The position numbers and the translations under genes are program-made. DNA of 64,000 nucleotides, from NCBI GenBank assembly GCA_016169945.1, contig JADLSH010000393.1, positions 10,267,501 through 10,331,500 of the forward strand. Reading direction: 5' to 3'. Positions 43,901 to 54,500 of the stretch are shown here, in pieces; position 1 is the stretch's first letter; every line of letters begins with the position of its first letter. This stretch comes from Trachythela sp. YZ-2020 (lineage: Eukaryota; Cnidaria; Anthozoa; Malacalcyonacea; Clavulariidae). The notes beneath the pieces were generated by a model. The model was not told where the DNA came from. It did not search any database and was given only the letters and a program-made list of their open reading frames with translations.

Positions 43901-46900
43901 AACTAAACACCTCAAGCGCATATTATTGGTCGTGTTGAAAGTCTTTTGAGTTTGTTTCGTTGTCAAAAAATCAATGAAGTCTATTGTCTGAGACATAGAC
44001 AATAGAAGGGAAGTCATAAAAATTCCTTTGAAACAGACACAAACACGAAAATCCGTAAATTTAACGATATAATACAAGGGGGGTCGTATACTTCAATCCG
44101 AATATTTGTTATTGAAGTATACGACCCCATTGGCGTAGGGGGGTCGTTAACTTCAATTGATCCTATTTGTTTGGGCGAAGCACATTTTTCTTTGTTGGAA
44201 TGTGATAAGCAATGCCGACAAAGAAAGATTTATTCTTCCCATGAACAAATTCACCTGGTGGAAAACACTATAGGCTTTAGGGTTTGGGTCAATCAATCAC
44301 AGACTGGATTAAATTTATTTCTCTAGCTAATGCATGTAAGCCCTCAGAAACGTAGGAAGATATTTGAATTTAGGGGGAGGGGGGGGGGGTGGAATCTAGT
44401 CGGGTTTTGGGGCATTGTCCGCTGTGAAAATTTGATAAATAAATCAAGTAAGGCTTGGAAATGTGTGAAAAATTTGCTTCATAATCAATTTGGTGGTTTG
44501 GATGACTTTTTGGGGGCAATAATCGCCAGCAAATTGAGCATAACATAACTACCTGGCGATGGAACATAGCTCACAAATAATAAAGCTATGTTTGGCTGGG
44601 CTAATTTAGTTGTTTTAAATGACTACGATCAAAGTGAAAATAGTGTGGTGATGAACAGCGTTCGGCATTCCTGAGGTTTGATTTTTCGTCAGGGGGAACG
44701 TTGTTCCCACACCCTTGGTTTTTGTCAAGGGAAACAGCGTTCCCCGTGTTCCCCCATGAAATCATCACTGGTTTAGAGGTGGTTGTTGATATGAGCTATG
44801 ATGAGCTATAAGAACCACAGGGGCTTGGGGGCTTGAACCCCCGTAACTGGCGTAACATTTTGCACAGGAGCTCCCTAAAAATAGACGAAGTCGTAATATA
44901 TTTCCTATATAATATGTTTATAGATGTGAATATTATGGAGAAAGTAAGGAATTGAAGGAATATTTGAAAATTAAGTATGTTTCGTTCAATTAAAGAAATA
45001 ATTGCGGCCGTAAATATTTCAATTTTATCACCTAGAGCTTGACAGTTGACATCCGTTTGATCATTTGTTCTGATTAGGGCTCTGTCCGCTAAGCATGACG
45101 GCAGAAGGTTGTAGCAGTTGTAGGTTGCTTCCGAACGAAATGACAGCCACATAAGCAAGAGTAGAAACGGCAGATTTTTAACAACATTTTGCATCCATCG
45201 ATAACTTTTTTGTGGGAAATTACAAGGGAGTTTGTCACTACATATGGAGGAAATTTCAAGAAGATCTGTGCATTAGTGCCGAAGAAAATGCATTGAGAAG
45301 AGGACATGCTTCAAATAAATTTGATCACGATTTAGTTTGTTTACTTTGTTCATAATACACAATGTAATATAGAATTTTGTTTTTTCAGTTGGACTAAAAA
45401 TTAAGTAATTTACTTAGCTATGTCTGGGACGGGTCCATTAACTTTAACGACCAGAGGCCACGCCCAATTTACTTTCACGTCAAGTGATCACGCCATTTGA
45501 CTGTCATGAGCGTTCCCCCACCACTAGGCACTAGTATAATTTGCAAAACATCACTGCTCTCCTTTTTAAATTTCCAAACGTTCCAGTCTCAAATATGGTG
45601 TATTTGACAGAGTCACTGTCTTCTCTGATTTTACCTACTATACCAGGGCTTTCAGAATGATTTCAAGTAGGCAGCTGCCCCCAAAAAGTAGCCATCTGTG
45701 ACTAATGGTGATCGAGAGTCAAAAAAAGTTTAGGGTCCGGGTGCAACTCTGCAGCAAATTTAATATTATCGCTTTATCGACAGCAAACAAATTAAACTCC
45801 TTTATTTGTTAATTTAAATTTGAATTAATATTCCAAATTTCAGGGTGAACAGACCGTGTTTGACTTAGGGGCCGCGTCCATACTCATGTTGCCACTCATA
45901 ACGTAGAATCGACCTTAAGAGTGGGTGGGTGGGTTTTATAGTTAATCCTTCGACGTTATCTTGTGGCAAACTGGCAATATTATCCTGAAATTAACCCATT
46001 AGCACGTGAAATTACTGCAATAATTGTACTTACTATGTTACAATGTCGCTGGCGATATAAGCGAAAAATTGTCCAAATTCTGCAAGCAATATAACGAAAA
46101 AATAACACTCGTAGAAAATGTAAATTATTTCACTAGAATACCAAAGTAAAGTACTTTATGCCGAAAAAAATATTTTCAAAATACACTGAAACATAGTGCC
46201 TACATGTGATAACATCGATTCGACGTTATGCATGGCAACTTGAATATGGACGTCAAAGATAGTATAGTATGTTGCATGTATATAGTATATGATTTTTTGG
46301 GTATTTTATTGTATTTCTTGCGCATCGCTTTTGATACGATTATAAACGATATAACTGATATTGGCACATCTTCTATTTTAACTAGCATTTTAGATTCAAA
46401 GGAATTTTCAAGATACCTATGACGCAGTGATGCATCGAATGACGAGAACGATACAATATTACAATGCCTTCGTAGGAAGAGCACTAATAATAAACCGTCA
46501 TCAATGACCTATATATCTATATATATAGTACAGTACTACAGGATAATGATATATCATCAAGTCAAAGTTAATAAATAAAATACAAGGTTTGAAATTTGTT
46601 TGACAAGGTTTGACATTTTCACATGAAATTACTGCAATGATTGCACTTGCCATTTGAAAAATCTATGTTACAATGTAGCAGGCGATATAAGCGAAAAATC
46701 ATCCAAATTCTGCAAGCAATATCATTCTCGTTCCTGGCTTCCAGTGATTGGAACTCCTTAGACATATACATACAGGCCTTAAAATATCGGTCGGTCACGG
46801 ACATTGTCCGACCCATTTGTGAAATTGTCCGACCAAGAAAGAAACGCACCGGACATTGAGGATAATTGAGGTTTACCGTTTGTCCGACCCAACTGTATTG

Positions 46901-48170
46901 ATGTCCGACCAAACTTTAACTTTGTCCGACGTAAATTTACCCTGTAAATGTTTATCAGAGCTGTTATGTGGTCGACTAAGCGTGACAGCGGAACCGGGTA
47001 TTCGTTTGACCAGTCGCATCATAAGTCAACGCAAGTTTACTTGCGATGACTTGCGTTCTCGGACGTTTGATCGGGTCTTAAAGTATCAATGCATAACTGC
47101 CCAAACTAAACATAAGGCCATCGGACATAATTATAGAAATGTCCGACCCATTTTGAAAGACACCGGACATTTTGACCGACGGCACTGCTGACCGATATTT
47201 TAAGGCCTGTACATACGTAGTGCGTCCACACTTTCTCAATTTAGGAATGCTTATTTAAATATGGAATTTTCTAAACTAGCTGAAACTAACGAGCTAATGA
47301 ACTATAGTAGCAACTAGAATAACTTAATTTTTATCTAACTTAATTAATTATAGTACTAATTAGCTAACAGTTTGTTTTTTGGTTTCTTTTGATGTTACTT
47401 GTCAAGAGTCAAGACTATAAAGTCTGACATATATATTATAATGTTATTGTGTATTATGTACCTTTAGATATGTGTAAATAGTTGTAAATGTTGGGCCTGG
47501 ACGAAAATTACTTTGTGTAAATCCAGTCACCCAATGAAAATAAAGTGCATTATTATTATTATTACTAATATAACGAAATGTCATAATCATAATCGTCGTC
47601 GTTACATGTGATAACATCGATTCGACGTTATGCGTGGCAACTTGAATATGGACATGGCCCCTAAATTCCATATGGAACATCGATTTACTTTTAATTTTTG
47701 CCCTGACCAGATGAAAAGTAGCCGGCAGTAAAAGGTTGGAGGGAGTGGTTATTCATCTGGCACTGGATCCCAATGTGTAAACGCTATTCGTCCGACACAA
47801 CTATTTACCTCGTCGCTCGCACTGTGGTTCGAATCCCGCATTAGAATTCATGTCATTTATGGGTTTCCGCAAACAGGTGGCCTGATCGGATAGGGCAGGT
47901 TAGAGTTAGGGAGGGGGTTGGGGACAGGCAAGGTTCAGGTTAATTTATTGTTGAAAACAGTGTGAATGCTGTATGTATGCACGCATAATATTGTGTCAGA
48001 CGAATAGTGGTTACACATTGGGATCCGGTGCCGGACGAATAACCACGGCGTATTTTATTAATTAAAAACAGGCTAAAAGCCCTGCCATACTATTAATAAT
48101 TGCAATACATACCCAATAGAGGATCAACAGACACTTCGTCTTCCTTTACTACATTAAGAACAGCAGTCAT
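34943..48170 (-). CDS. DNA-directed RNA polymerase I subunit RPA49 (POLR1E-like)
   Basis: A49 pairs with RPA34/PAF49 as a TFIIF-like module on RNA polymerase I in the nucleolus; its C terminus is a tandem winged helix. Coding exons in gene order: 48170-48113, 40168-40059, 39829-39756, 39582-39497, 39383-39331, 38939-38786, 38431-38336 (end could be 38345), 38059-37945, 36958-36819, 35602-35527, 35443-35321, 35117-34943. Phases agree throughout and sum to 420 codons including the stop. Family matches: VQFTNG and RLKFTLYKS in the dimerisation domain, YSGNNFG, YLVGVYNKKTGTMDVYD, the EAFGSTKRKKAMKSR block, ISVLSKDDFDALKTP, LPVNENDKIRKASCLLYF, and VLVLIIDGYTIDCMALCKDL followed by FFNFAKSVGCTI near the end. 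Exon 1 is assigned from phase and from giving the expected LLVQFTNG junction. Its 7.9-kb distance makes it the least certain exon. Confidence 0.88.
36079..36117. repeat. TTTTTAAG short tandem repeat
   Basis: Four to five imperfect copies of TTTTTAAG/TTTTTAG lie in an intron of POLR1E. Confidence 0.7.
36227..36634 (-). pseudogene. THAP-domain-like fragment with coiled-coil tail, in-frame TGA
   Basis: One frame runs from a possible acceptor at 36634 through ARICGEHF (resembling the second Cys/His pair of a C2CH THAP finger) and FPSELPLWQF (in the position of the AVPTIF box). It continues to a basic KKRKAPTVRGPVPKPKPR stretch and a Lys/Glu-rich helix. The frame has an in-frame TGA at 36536-36538, just after the HFKNG segment. 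The N-terminal half with the first Cys pair was not found. It lies within a POLR1E intron on the same strand. It may be a relic of a THAP-type transposase or host THAP gene; family assignment is tentative. Confidence 0.4.
40201..41648. repeat. 14-bp minisatellite, about 100 copies
   Basis: The unit TCAGCTCTCTGCAG is repeated almost perfectly over about 1.45 kb. Most variants are single-base changes (CTCTAC, CTGTCT, CTCCCT, CTCCGC) or a rare unit shortened by 1-2 bases. Because 14 is not a multiple of 3 and the unit lacks stops, a 524-codon ORF with a 14-residue repeat (QLSAVSSLQSALCS) arises; it is not a gene. The array lies in POLR1E intron 1 and ends 33 bp from the exon 2 acceptor at 40168/40169. 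Confidence 0.97.
41660..42366. other. POLR1E intron 1, no feature recognised
   Basis: AT-rich intronic sequence after the minisatellite. No exon or repeat is supported. Confidence 0.4.
42367..42473. mobile_element. Foldback element with GGGCTTCGCCC centre
   Basis: Arms from AACAATTAGATTAT to ATAATCTAATTGTT are nearly complementary over about 45 bp. The centre is the small hairpin GGGCTTCGCCC. No ORF. A related centre (GGCGAAGCC) is found in the palindrome at 58524-58667. Confidence 0.75.
42474..43497. other. POLR1E intron 1, no gene recognised
   Basis: AT-rich. A short G/C-rich inverted repeat (GGGGGGGCAAAATT ... AAATTTGCCCC) lies near 42791-42845. Nothing further is supported. Confidence 0.4.
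43506..44163. mobile_element. Non-autonomous DNA transposon, 658 bp, ~80-bp compound TIRs, perfect 8-bp TSD
   Basis: Both ends start GGATCAATTGAAGTTAACGA when read inward. An exact 8-bp duplication TATTTGTT flanks it (43498-43505 and 44164-44171). Each end also carries GTATACTTCAAT and ATTGAAGTATAC as an inner palindrome, so each TIR can itself fold. The 430-bp interior has no recognisable transposase. GG-starting ends with an 8-bp duplication are compatible with Merlin or P-like groups, but the superfamily is undecided. Confidence 0.88.
44172..45031. other. POLR1E intron 1, no gene recognised
   Basis: Contains G-run stretches (44373-44390) and a region of GGGGGAACG/CGTTCCCC words near 44640-44770 that may be a decayed small element. 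No exon is supported. Confidence 0.4.
45032..45194 (-). CDS. Candidate first exon of a small secreted Cys-containing protein
   Basis: The frame opens MQNVVKNLPFLLLLMWLSF, a good signal peptide with likely cleavage after RSEA. A short polar segment with three Cys residues follows, then a possible splice donor (CTAG|GTGATA, exon end 45032). Without splicing the frame runs on to 44796 and becomes hydrophobic and low quality. No second exon was found. It lies inside POLR1E intron 1 on the same strand. Function unknown; no family is recognised. Confidence 0.3.
45200..46004. other. POLR1E intron 1, no gene recognised
   Basis: AT-rich sequence with scattered short ORFs; nothing is supported. Confidence 0.4.
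46005..46735. repeat. Local direct duplication (copies at 46005-46110 and 46622-46735)
   Basis: Both copies share GAAATTACTGCAAT, ATGTTACAATGT, GGCGATATAAGCGAAAAAT and CCAAATTCTGCAAGCAATAT in the same order and orientation. The second copy has an insertion of about 15 bp near its start. A different shared segment, ATGTGATAACATCGATTCGA and flanking bases, occurs at 46205-46250 and again at 47608-47655. Confidence 0.8.
46773..47209. mobile_element. TIR element, 437 bp, with GTCCGACC-rich interior
   Basis: Ends are CAGGCCTTAAAATATCGGTC and its exact reverse complement. TACATA flanks both sides (46767-46772, 47210-47215). The interior repeats GTCCGACC and CGGACATT words many times in both orientations. 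No transposase ORF. A CAG start is hAT-like, but only 6 bp of flanking repeat is clear. Confidence 0.8.
47549..47565. repeat. (ATT)n tract after AATAAAGTGC
   Basis: AATAAAGTGC followed by (ATT)n looks like the 3' end of an old LINE or SINE copy on the plus strand. Confidence 0.55.
47745..48046. mobile_element. TIR element, 302 bp, ~55-bp inverted repeats
   Basis: The left end GTGGTTATTC...GGATCCCAATGTGTAA matches the complement of the right end over about 55 bp (GTGTCAGACGAATAG...GGACGAATAACCAC). No clear target-site duplication and no ORF. It ends about 65 bp from POLR1E exon 1. Confidence 0.75.
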
Positions 48171-48581
48171 CTTCAAAATTCATCCAAAAATTACAGATTT
48201 TATAAACAATTTCACATTTTCAGACAACGTAACAAAAGACACAATGCCACTAAAATGTCTAATCATCGCATATTACATGAAGTCTTTGAAGGCCTACATT
48301 CTTATATTTGCTGCTCAGTTATATTGCTGGCTCGTGTTGATCTTGAAAACAACAAGTACAAGTTTCCGGAAAACAGCAACAGTAATTATGTCAGAAATTT
48401 CATCAAGAATGCCAAACGTTTAAATTGAAAAGTAATTAATATTTCAGGAATGCTTAGTTTTGAGTTTGGATAGTGACATAGTATGAACTCTTGCTGTATT
48501 GGAGACATTGGAGTAATCGTATTATCAGTATATGTATTAACTTGTCACTTGACTATGATTTCTGAGTGACAAGTATGCATG
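48171..48581. promoter_or_regulatory. Divergent promoter region between POLR1E and the CRAL-TRIO gene
   Basis: The two first coding ATGs (48170 on minus, 48582 on plus) are 411 bp apart and point away from each other. Just before the CRAL-TRIO ATG, ACTTGTCACT and AGTGACAAGT (about 48540-48574) form an exact 10-bp inverted repeat. No TATA box was assigned. Confidence depends on POLR1E exon 1 being right. Confidence 0.55.
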
Positions 48582-51500
48582 ATGGCTACCAGTGATAACA
48601 GTGATGTATTTAGTGAATCTCCCGCTACTTATAAAGAAGAGGATTTCATTGAGTTAAAGTCACGAATGCAGGTATTACATTATGGTTTCTAAACTTTTTA
48701 CATTTTAAATATATGTCACTAGGTGATGTATTTGCCAATTGTTACCCCCCACACTCTGATACACTGATATTTAACATATCCTTGTAGACAGATATTAACT
48801 ATACATGTTGCATATTGCATATACATGTATTAACTATTATTTATTAACGAAATGTTTTGTAAATTTCAGAAGATAAATTTTATTATATTAATGTTTGAAA
48901 GTTAAGAAATATATACAGGCCTGTGATTTTGTATCGCATGTCAAGAGTGTCAAAACATCTTCCCAAGAACGAAGAGTTATAAATCTTTCGAAATCTTTAT
49001 AATTACTGCCTGTTACTGCACATGCACTGCACAGATTAAATTTGGCCATAACAGCTTCGCCAATGGCCCGGATATTTGGACCCGTAGGATTTATCCCCAG
49101 TGCTTCTAGACCTGTAGATGTACTTCCAGTTTGTCTGCATGCTAGGAACAAGAGCATAAAAACTTTTGGATTTTATGGTGCTATGCCAATGTGAAATATG
49201 GCCAACCAAAATGTCATTACCTAGATATTGACTGCAGCCATCATCAATGAGTCAAGCCATGTCTACACTGCAAGCCTTAGGCCGGGCTTTAGCCTAATTT
49301 GGCTTATGCTGATCAATTGGCTGATAAAACTAATCAATTAATCAGTGAAGCAAAAACTTGGCCATGGCCAGGTCTAGGGTTGTAAACAATGTAAACATTT
49401 AAACAGGGTTGGCCTAGGGTTGCTCATTGTTCATTACATTTTTTAAATGTTTTCAAATCTTATTGCCATAGTTTGAGGATTAGACAGGATTTATGGTCTG
49501 CATATTTTGCCTCAGGGGGTCTACCCCTTGTTAAGTATGGACTGGTATTCAAAATCTATGTCCCCAATATTCCTGGCTTTAATACAATTGACATATACAT
49601 ACATACTGTACATACTGTACATACACACATAGTACATACATACACATTGGATACCTGGGATACAAAAGGCTTTGTGTAATGTAGCTGTGCTGTATTTGCT
49701 TTAAATTACAACTCATTGTAACTTGACTCCTTATCCTGAAAAATATACTTTAGTATCCATTTTTAACTATTCCTTTTCCCACAAAAATGTCATATAAGAG
49801 AGCAATACCGAAAATGTGGTAAAATAAAGACCTTATAAAGTTTTGGTATACATTTTTTGCTAATTAGTCTTTCAAATCTGATTATTGACTTTATCACATG
49901 TTGCTGAAAGATGACCATTAAATTTCAATTCCTAATCTATTGATACTCCTAATAAATCTATGGAGTCATGTACCTAGGGAAAGAAAAGTTATGTTGACAA
50001 TTGCTTCATTTGCTTGATGTACTTTCTCCAGATTCACTATCATGCCAGTGTTTGTGTACCATGTAGTAAATCTATTATGTTAAGTCCATGTTCAAGAACT
50101 TTCCAGAACTCTTGAGTTATACAATTTTTCATCATCCACATAAGCATTAAGTTTTCCATCTTTATATTGTAAAAGTAGTAAAACAAATCGTTCAGTGGCG
50201 TCGCCGCGGAGTGGACTGCATGGGTGAACATGTCCACTCCAGTTTTCTCCAAGAAAGATTTTCTAGTTTCTATTTTTGGTTTTTAGATAATAGTTAACAT
50301 TAATGTTGAAAATCACTTCTGCAATAATATAAGCAGTACATCTCAAGCAATGTTTTAAAGAAAGTAGCCGGTCAACAACGTTTTAGTACTTTCGTTCCTT
50401 CATTTCGTAAGATCTTGTTTCGCCAGAAAAACAGAAGACAATTGAATGTGGAATCCAGACTGATTGCAGTGGCTGCCCACAAGTAACACGACATAAGAAC
50501 TTCATCATTGAATGTTGAAAATAATTCAAAGTAAAAGTACAAAATGAAGGGAATAAAGCAACAAAAGAAACATAAAACTGCTAACAGACATGTCGAAGCA
50601 GTTTTGAAGTTGACTGCATTTCTTTTGTCATTTGTTTTATTTCTTCTGGCTGCGATAGCGATCATAATCATTTTGTAGTTCATGAAAAATATCGAGATTA
50701 AGAATATTGCAAGTACTACTGTTGAACCAATGAGGTGTACTGAAGTCGGTGCTGCTATTGAAATAACGTCTGCCATCTCAAGTGTTTCTAGTACAGTTAC
50801 TATACGTCGTTTAGTTACTGAATGTCTGTGAAACAAAGGATGAGCTGTTGCCAGGTATCGTTCAATAGTCATAATGAGAAGTACTGATGATGAGAACCCA
50901 AATAAAGCATTGTTTAACAATCTGAACATTTTTTCTCTTCGCATTTATATACGATAGTCTTCCATTGCCCAGGCTACTGATAAACAAATTATCAATGGAT
51001 GGCTAACAATGACCACAACTAGGTCACAAGAAGACAAAATCAGAATCAAGAAGTAACATAATTTCTTTCGAAGTTGTGAAGACTTCCACAAACACAGAGT
51101 TTAAGACTTCCTACAAAAGTAAAAACACCATTCACAACAAACAAAAGTACAACGTTAATTAAACTGCCTTGTGTCATTTTCAATGTACGTTGAACAGTTC
51201 TAAATGAAGACAAATGAGATGCATACACGTACATCTGATTTTATCACAGATATTTTAAGAACATATAGTGTAACATGATTGAGTGAGGGACAGAATAATT
51301 GTACTGTTTATCACTCATTTAAGTATGGTAACAGTTGTAGAGAATCCTTTAATTGTTTCTAGGGTCTCCAGGATCAGGATGAATACAGTGAATTTTGTGC
51401 ATTGCCATTGCGCTTGGATCAGTGCTATGCCTTTCATAATATTAAGAAAACAATTTATGAAAATTTCTTTGACTAAAATGAAACATCTTGTTAAATTCAA

Positions 51501-54500
51501 CAATAAGTGCCTATGGAGAAACTGACATTCAACACTCATAATTTAAAGTACTTTAAGAAGAATACACCATGATTGACAAAACCATGATTGCATGTAATCA
51601 TGAGCTTAACATTTATGGACATTTTTATCTATATATTTAATCTGGAAGAGAATCTAAAACGTTGAAACTAGATAAATGATCATAAATTGTATGAGCCAGT
51701 ATTGTTGTTACATCGGTACGATTTCTACATGAAAACTGTTCTGCAGGTGCATGAAAGAGTACGAGATGTCACTTTAAGTGCAACGCTGTTGCCATGGCGA
51801 GCCTGAGAGGTCTGGGACAAAGGACCTTCGTGTGAAATTAGATTCCAAATCTTTATTCAATTTTCTTATAAATTACATTTATACCGTAAATTACACAAAT
51901 CGGCTTATTTAGCGCCCCAAGTATATCATTGTCCTTTCTACTATACTCTACTCTTTAGATAGCTAGCTGCATGGCTGTTTTCTGTAAACGAATAACAAAG
52001 TTAACTGAACTTTTTCAATTTTGTAGCCACTCTTTTGTGCAGATCCTACCCAGGTTAGTGTGTTTTTTAGTGTGTTTTTTAGTGTGATTTACAAATAGAT
52101 AACATTTTCCCGTTGGATACACAGATGACGCCATAACGTGGTAAGAACAAAAAAAATGGCCCGCGAGCCGCCAAGACGAGTTCTTGCCACGACCACAAAA
52201 CAGTTCGAACAATATACCGGCGGATATACGATATGTCACATAGTTACTTTAGGTGGTGCTTACCCTAACACAACCCCTAACCCTAACCCGAACATCGTCT
52301 AATTATTTAACTCAAACTATTATGTGTTCCTAACCTGAATCATAGAATAGGAAATGACTAGAAGGGCCACTTGAGGCCGAACCTGAAGTTTTTGACGCTG
52401 CGCATGTCGCATTACGCATGTTCATTACCATTATTCTAGCCAGTCAATTGCATTTTCTGACCAATAAACACGCTGAACTGGCTGGTCCGCCATTATTCTG
52501 GCCAGATAACTGCATAAAAATAGGGTGTCACGTTGCACTGCTGAGTGGCCTTTCTGGTCATTTCCTATTCTGTGCCTGAATTGGTAAGGTTACCACGTGA
52601 TGACTTGTATCTATAACTTAACAGACAACGGCAGAATGATATTTACTTGTTTAATATGTAATAAAGATATTTAAAAAGCTCAACTAAACTCGTACTAAAA
52701 CGTTTTGGAGCTTTGAAGCGCGACGAAAAGAAATTAAATGCCATTTGACGTGTCCATGATCTATAGAAAACAATGCACGCCATTGGTTCATGATGTGTCT
52801 GAAAGAGCTGTGATTGGCTAAAAGATTTTACGTCACTAAAATGGCGTCATCAGTCCTTTGGCCAATGAAGAGTCAGAATGAACTCATAATGTTGAACATG
52901 GGTTTTTGTACGCATTTCTTAATATAAAGTTTCTGTTTTCCTTGATAGTTTCAAACTGATGCCTGTCTGAAACGATTTCTGAAAGCATTTTTGACAGTTC
53001 AGCAGGCTTTTGAAGGCCTTGTAAAATATATAAAATGGCGAAGAGAATATGGTGTTGAGACATTGAATTCCACTCATCCTGATATTCAGACTGAATTGTC
53101 AACAGGGAAAGTTCTACTGCCAAACAGCAAGGATAAAGCTGGAAGGTGCCGTATTTATGGTATACAGTATGCATGCTCACCATTTTAGCCACCAAACGAC
53201 AGTGTACTTTAACCGTGTTCATTAAACTCTTTCCCGTCAGAAGAATTTTTTCAGTAGCATTTATTATATGGTGGGTATACGAACAGAATATATTTAAAGT
53301 CATTCAGAATTAGTAGGAAAGATGATGCATGCAATTTGCGCTAATTAACAATAACATGCATTGAAATCATTTGCAAATTACAGCATTTTTGTTGCTTATA
53401 TTCCTTCACCTTTTAGGAGAAACATGATGTAGTTTTCAAGTACCAAATAACTCTTTCCTATTCGAAGACTTTCCTATTGACAAGTACATTTTTGCATAAC
53501 GTAAAATAGTCTGGTTGTTAGACAGTATATAGAATACTGAAGACTGAAGACTGAAGTAAGCATTATCCTTGGTCAATACTGTCGATACTGCATGAGTTAA
53601 ATTAAGAACAACTGATACCGTTTACCTTCATATACATTTTCGTGTAAACAAATGTTGTTTTATCCATTTCAGGCCTGCTGTTTTAGTTTATGCAAGATTT
53701 CACGATGCATCCACACGAAATTTAGAGCAATTAACAAGATTTACAGTTTATGTTATTGTGAGTACACTTTAAATCATGATTATGGAATGATTACCATTAT
53801 TCTACCTCACTGACATGACCTAATACTGTAGCAGTTGTCTTTACATATATAGTTGTCTTTACACAGATATTACAGTTCATTCCTCTCTTAACCACTTCAA
53901 TCCTGGTTCTCTCCAGTCCGGCGGACACTAGGGGAAGCGAAACTCGAACGGTTGTTGCACGGTTAATTTTAACCACGAAAGACTGATATCCTTTTAGTTA
54001 GGCGAATAAGCATTACATTTGAAAAGCCAAAAAGGTTTGAGGACAGAACTTTGCAGTAATAAAAAGGTCGGAATATGTTGGCAACCGTAGCCCAAATATC
54101 CGCCACTGCTTCCCTAATTTACCGTAAAGCGCATCACTACTGTACGCTTCTCACTTCCGCAAGGTTAATACCAAATGCAGCACCTTTCATTTATAAAGTC
54201 TCCCTCTTTATGAATTCCATAGTTTAATTATGTACAGTACCCCTGGCCTAATCACAGTATTGTAGAGTTTAGACTATCAGAGGTAGCTTCCTTGCTAACA
54301 CAATCTGTCCCACTTCTTGGTATTTCTTTCATTTGGCTTTATTAATCAACAACAAAATCATCCTAAAACATAACACTTTCCATATGTCTATTGTATTTAC
54401 CGTGTGACCATATTCATCAATCTATTCACACAGTTCTTTGTCTTTTATTACTTATGTTGTATATAAATATTAAACCGTGTGCATTTACGAAGCTATCTCT

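Noticed and set aside
48100..48423. 107-codon plus-strand ORF as a gene
   Set aside because: It is antisense to POLR1E exon 1 and the divergent promoter, and has no family resemblance.
52884..53303. 139-codon minus-strand ORF as a gene
   Set aside because: It is antisense to CRAL-TRIO exon 2, which has clear family similarity and splice sites.
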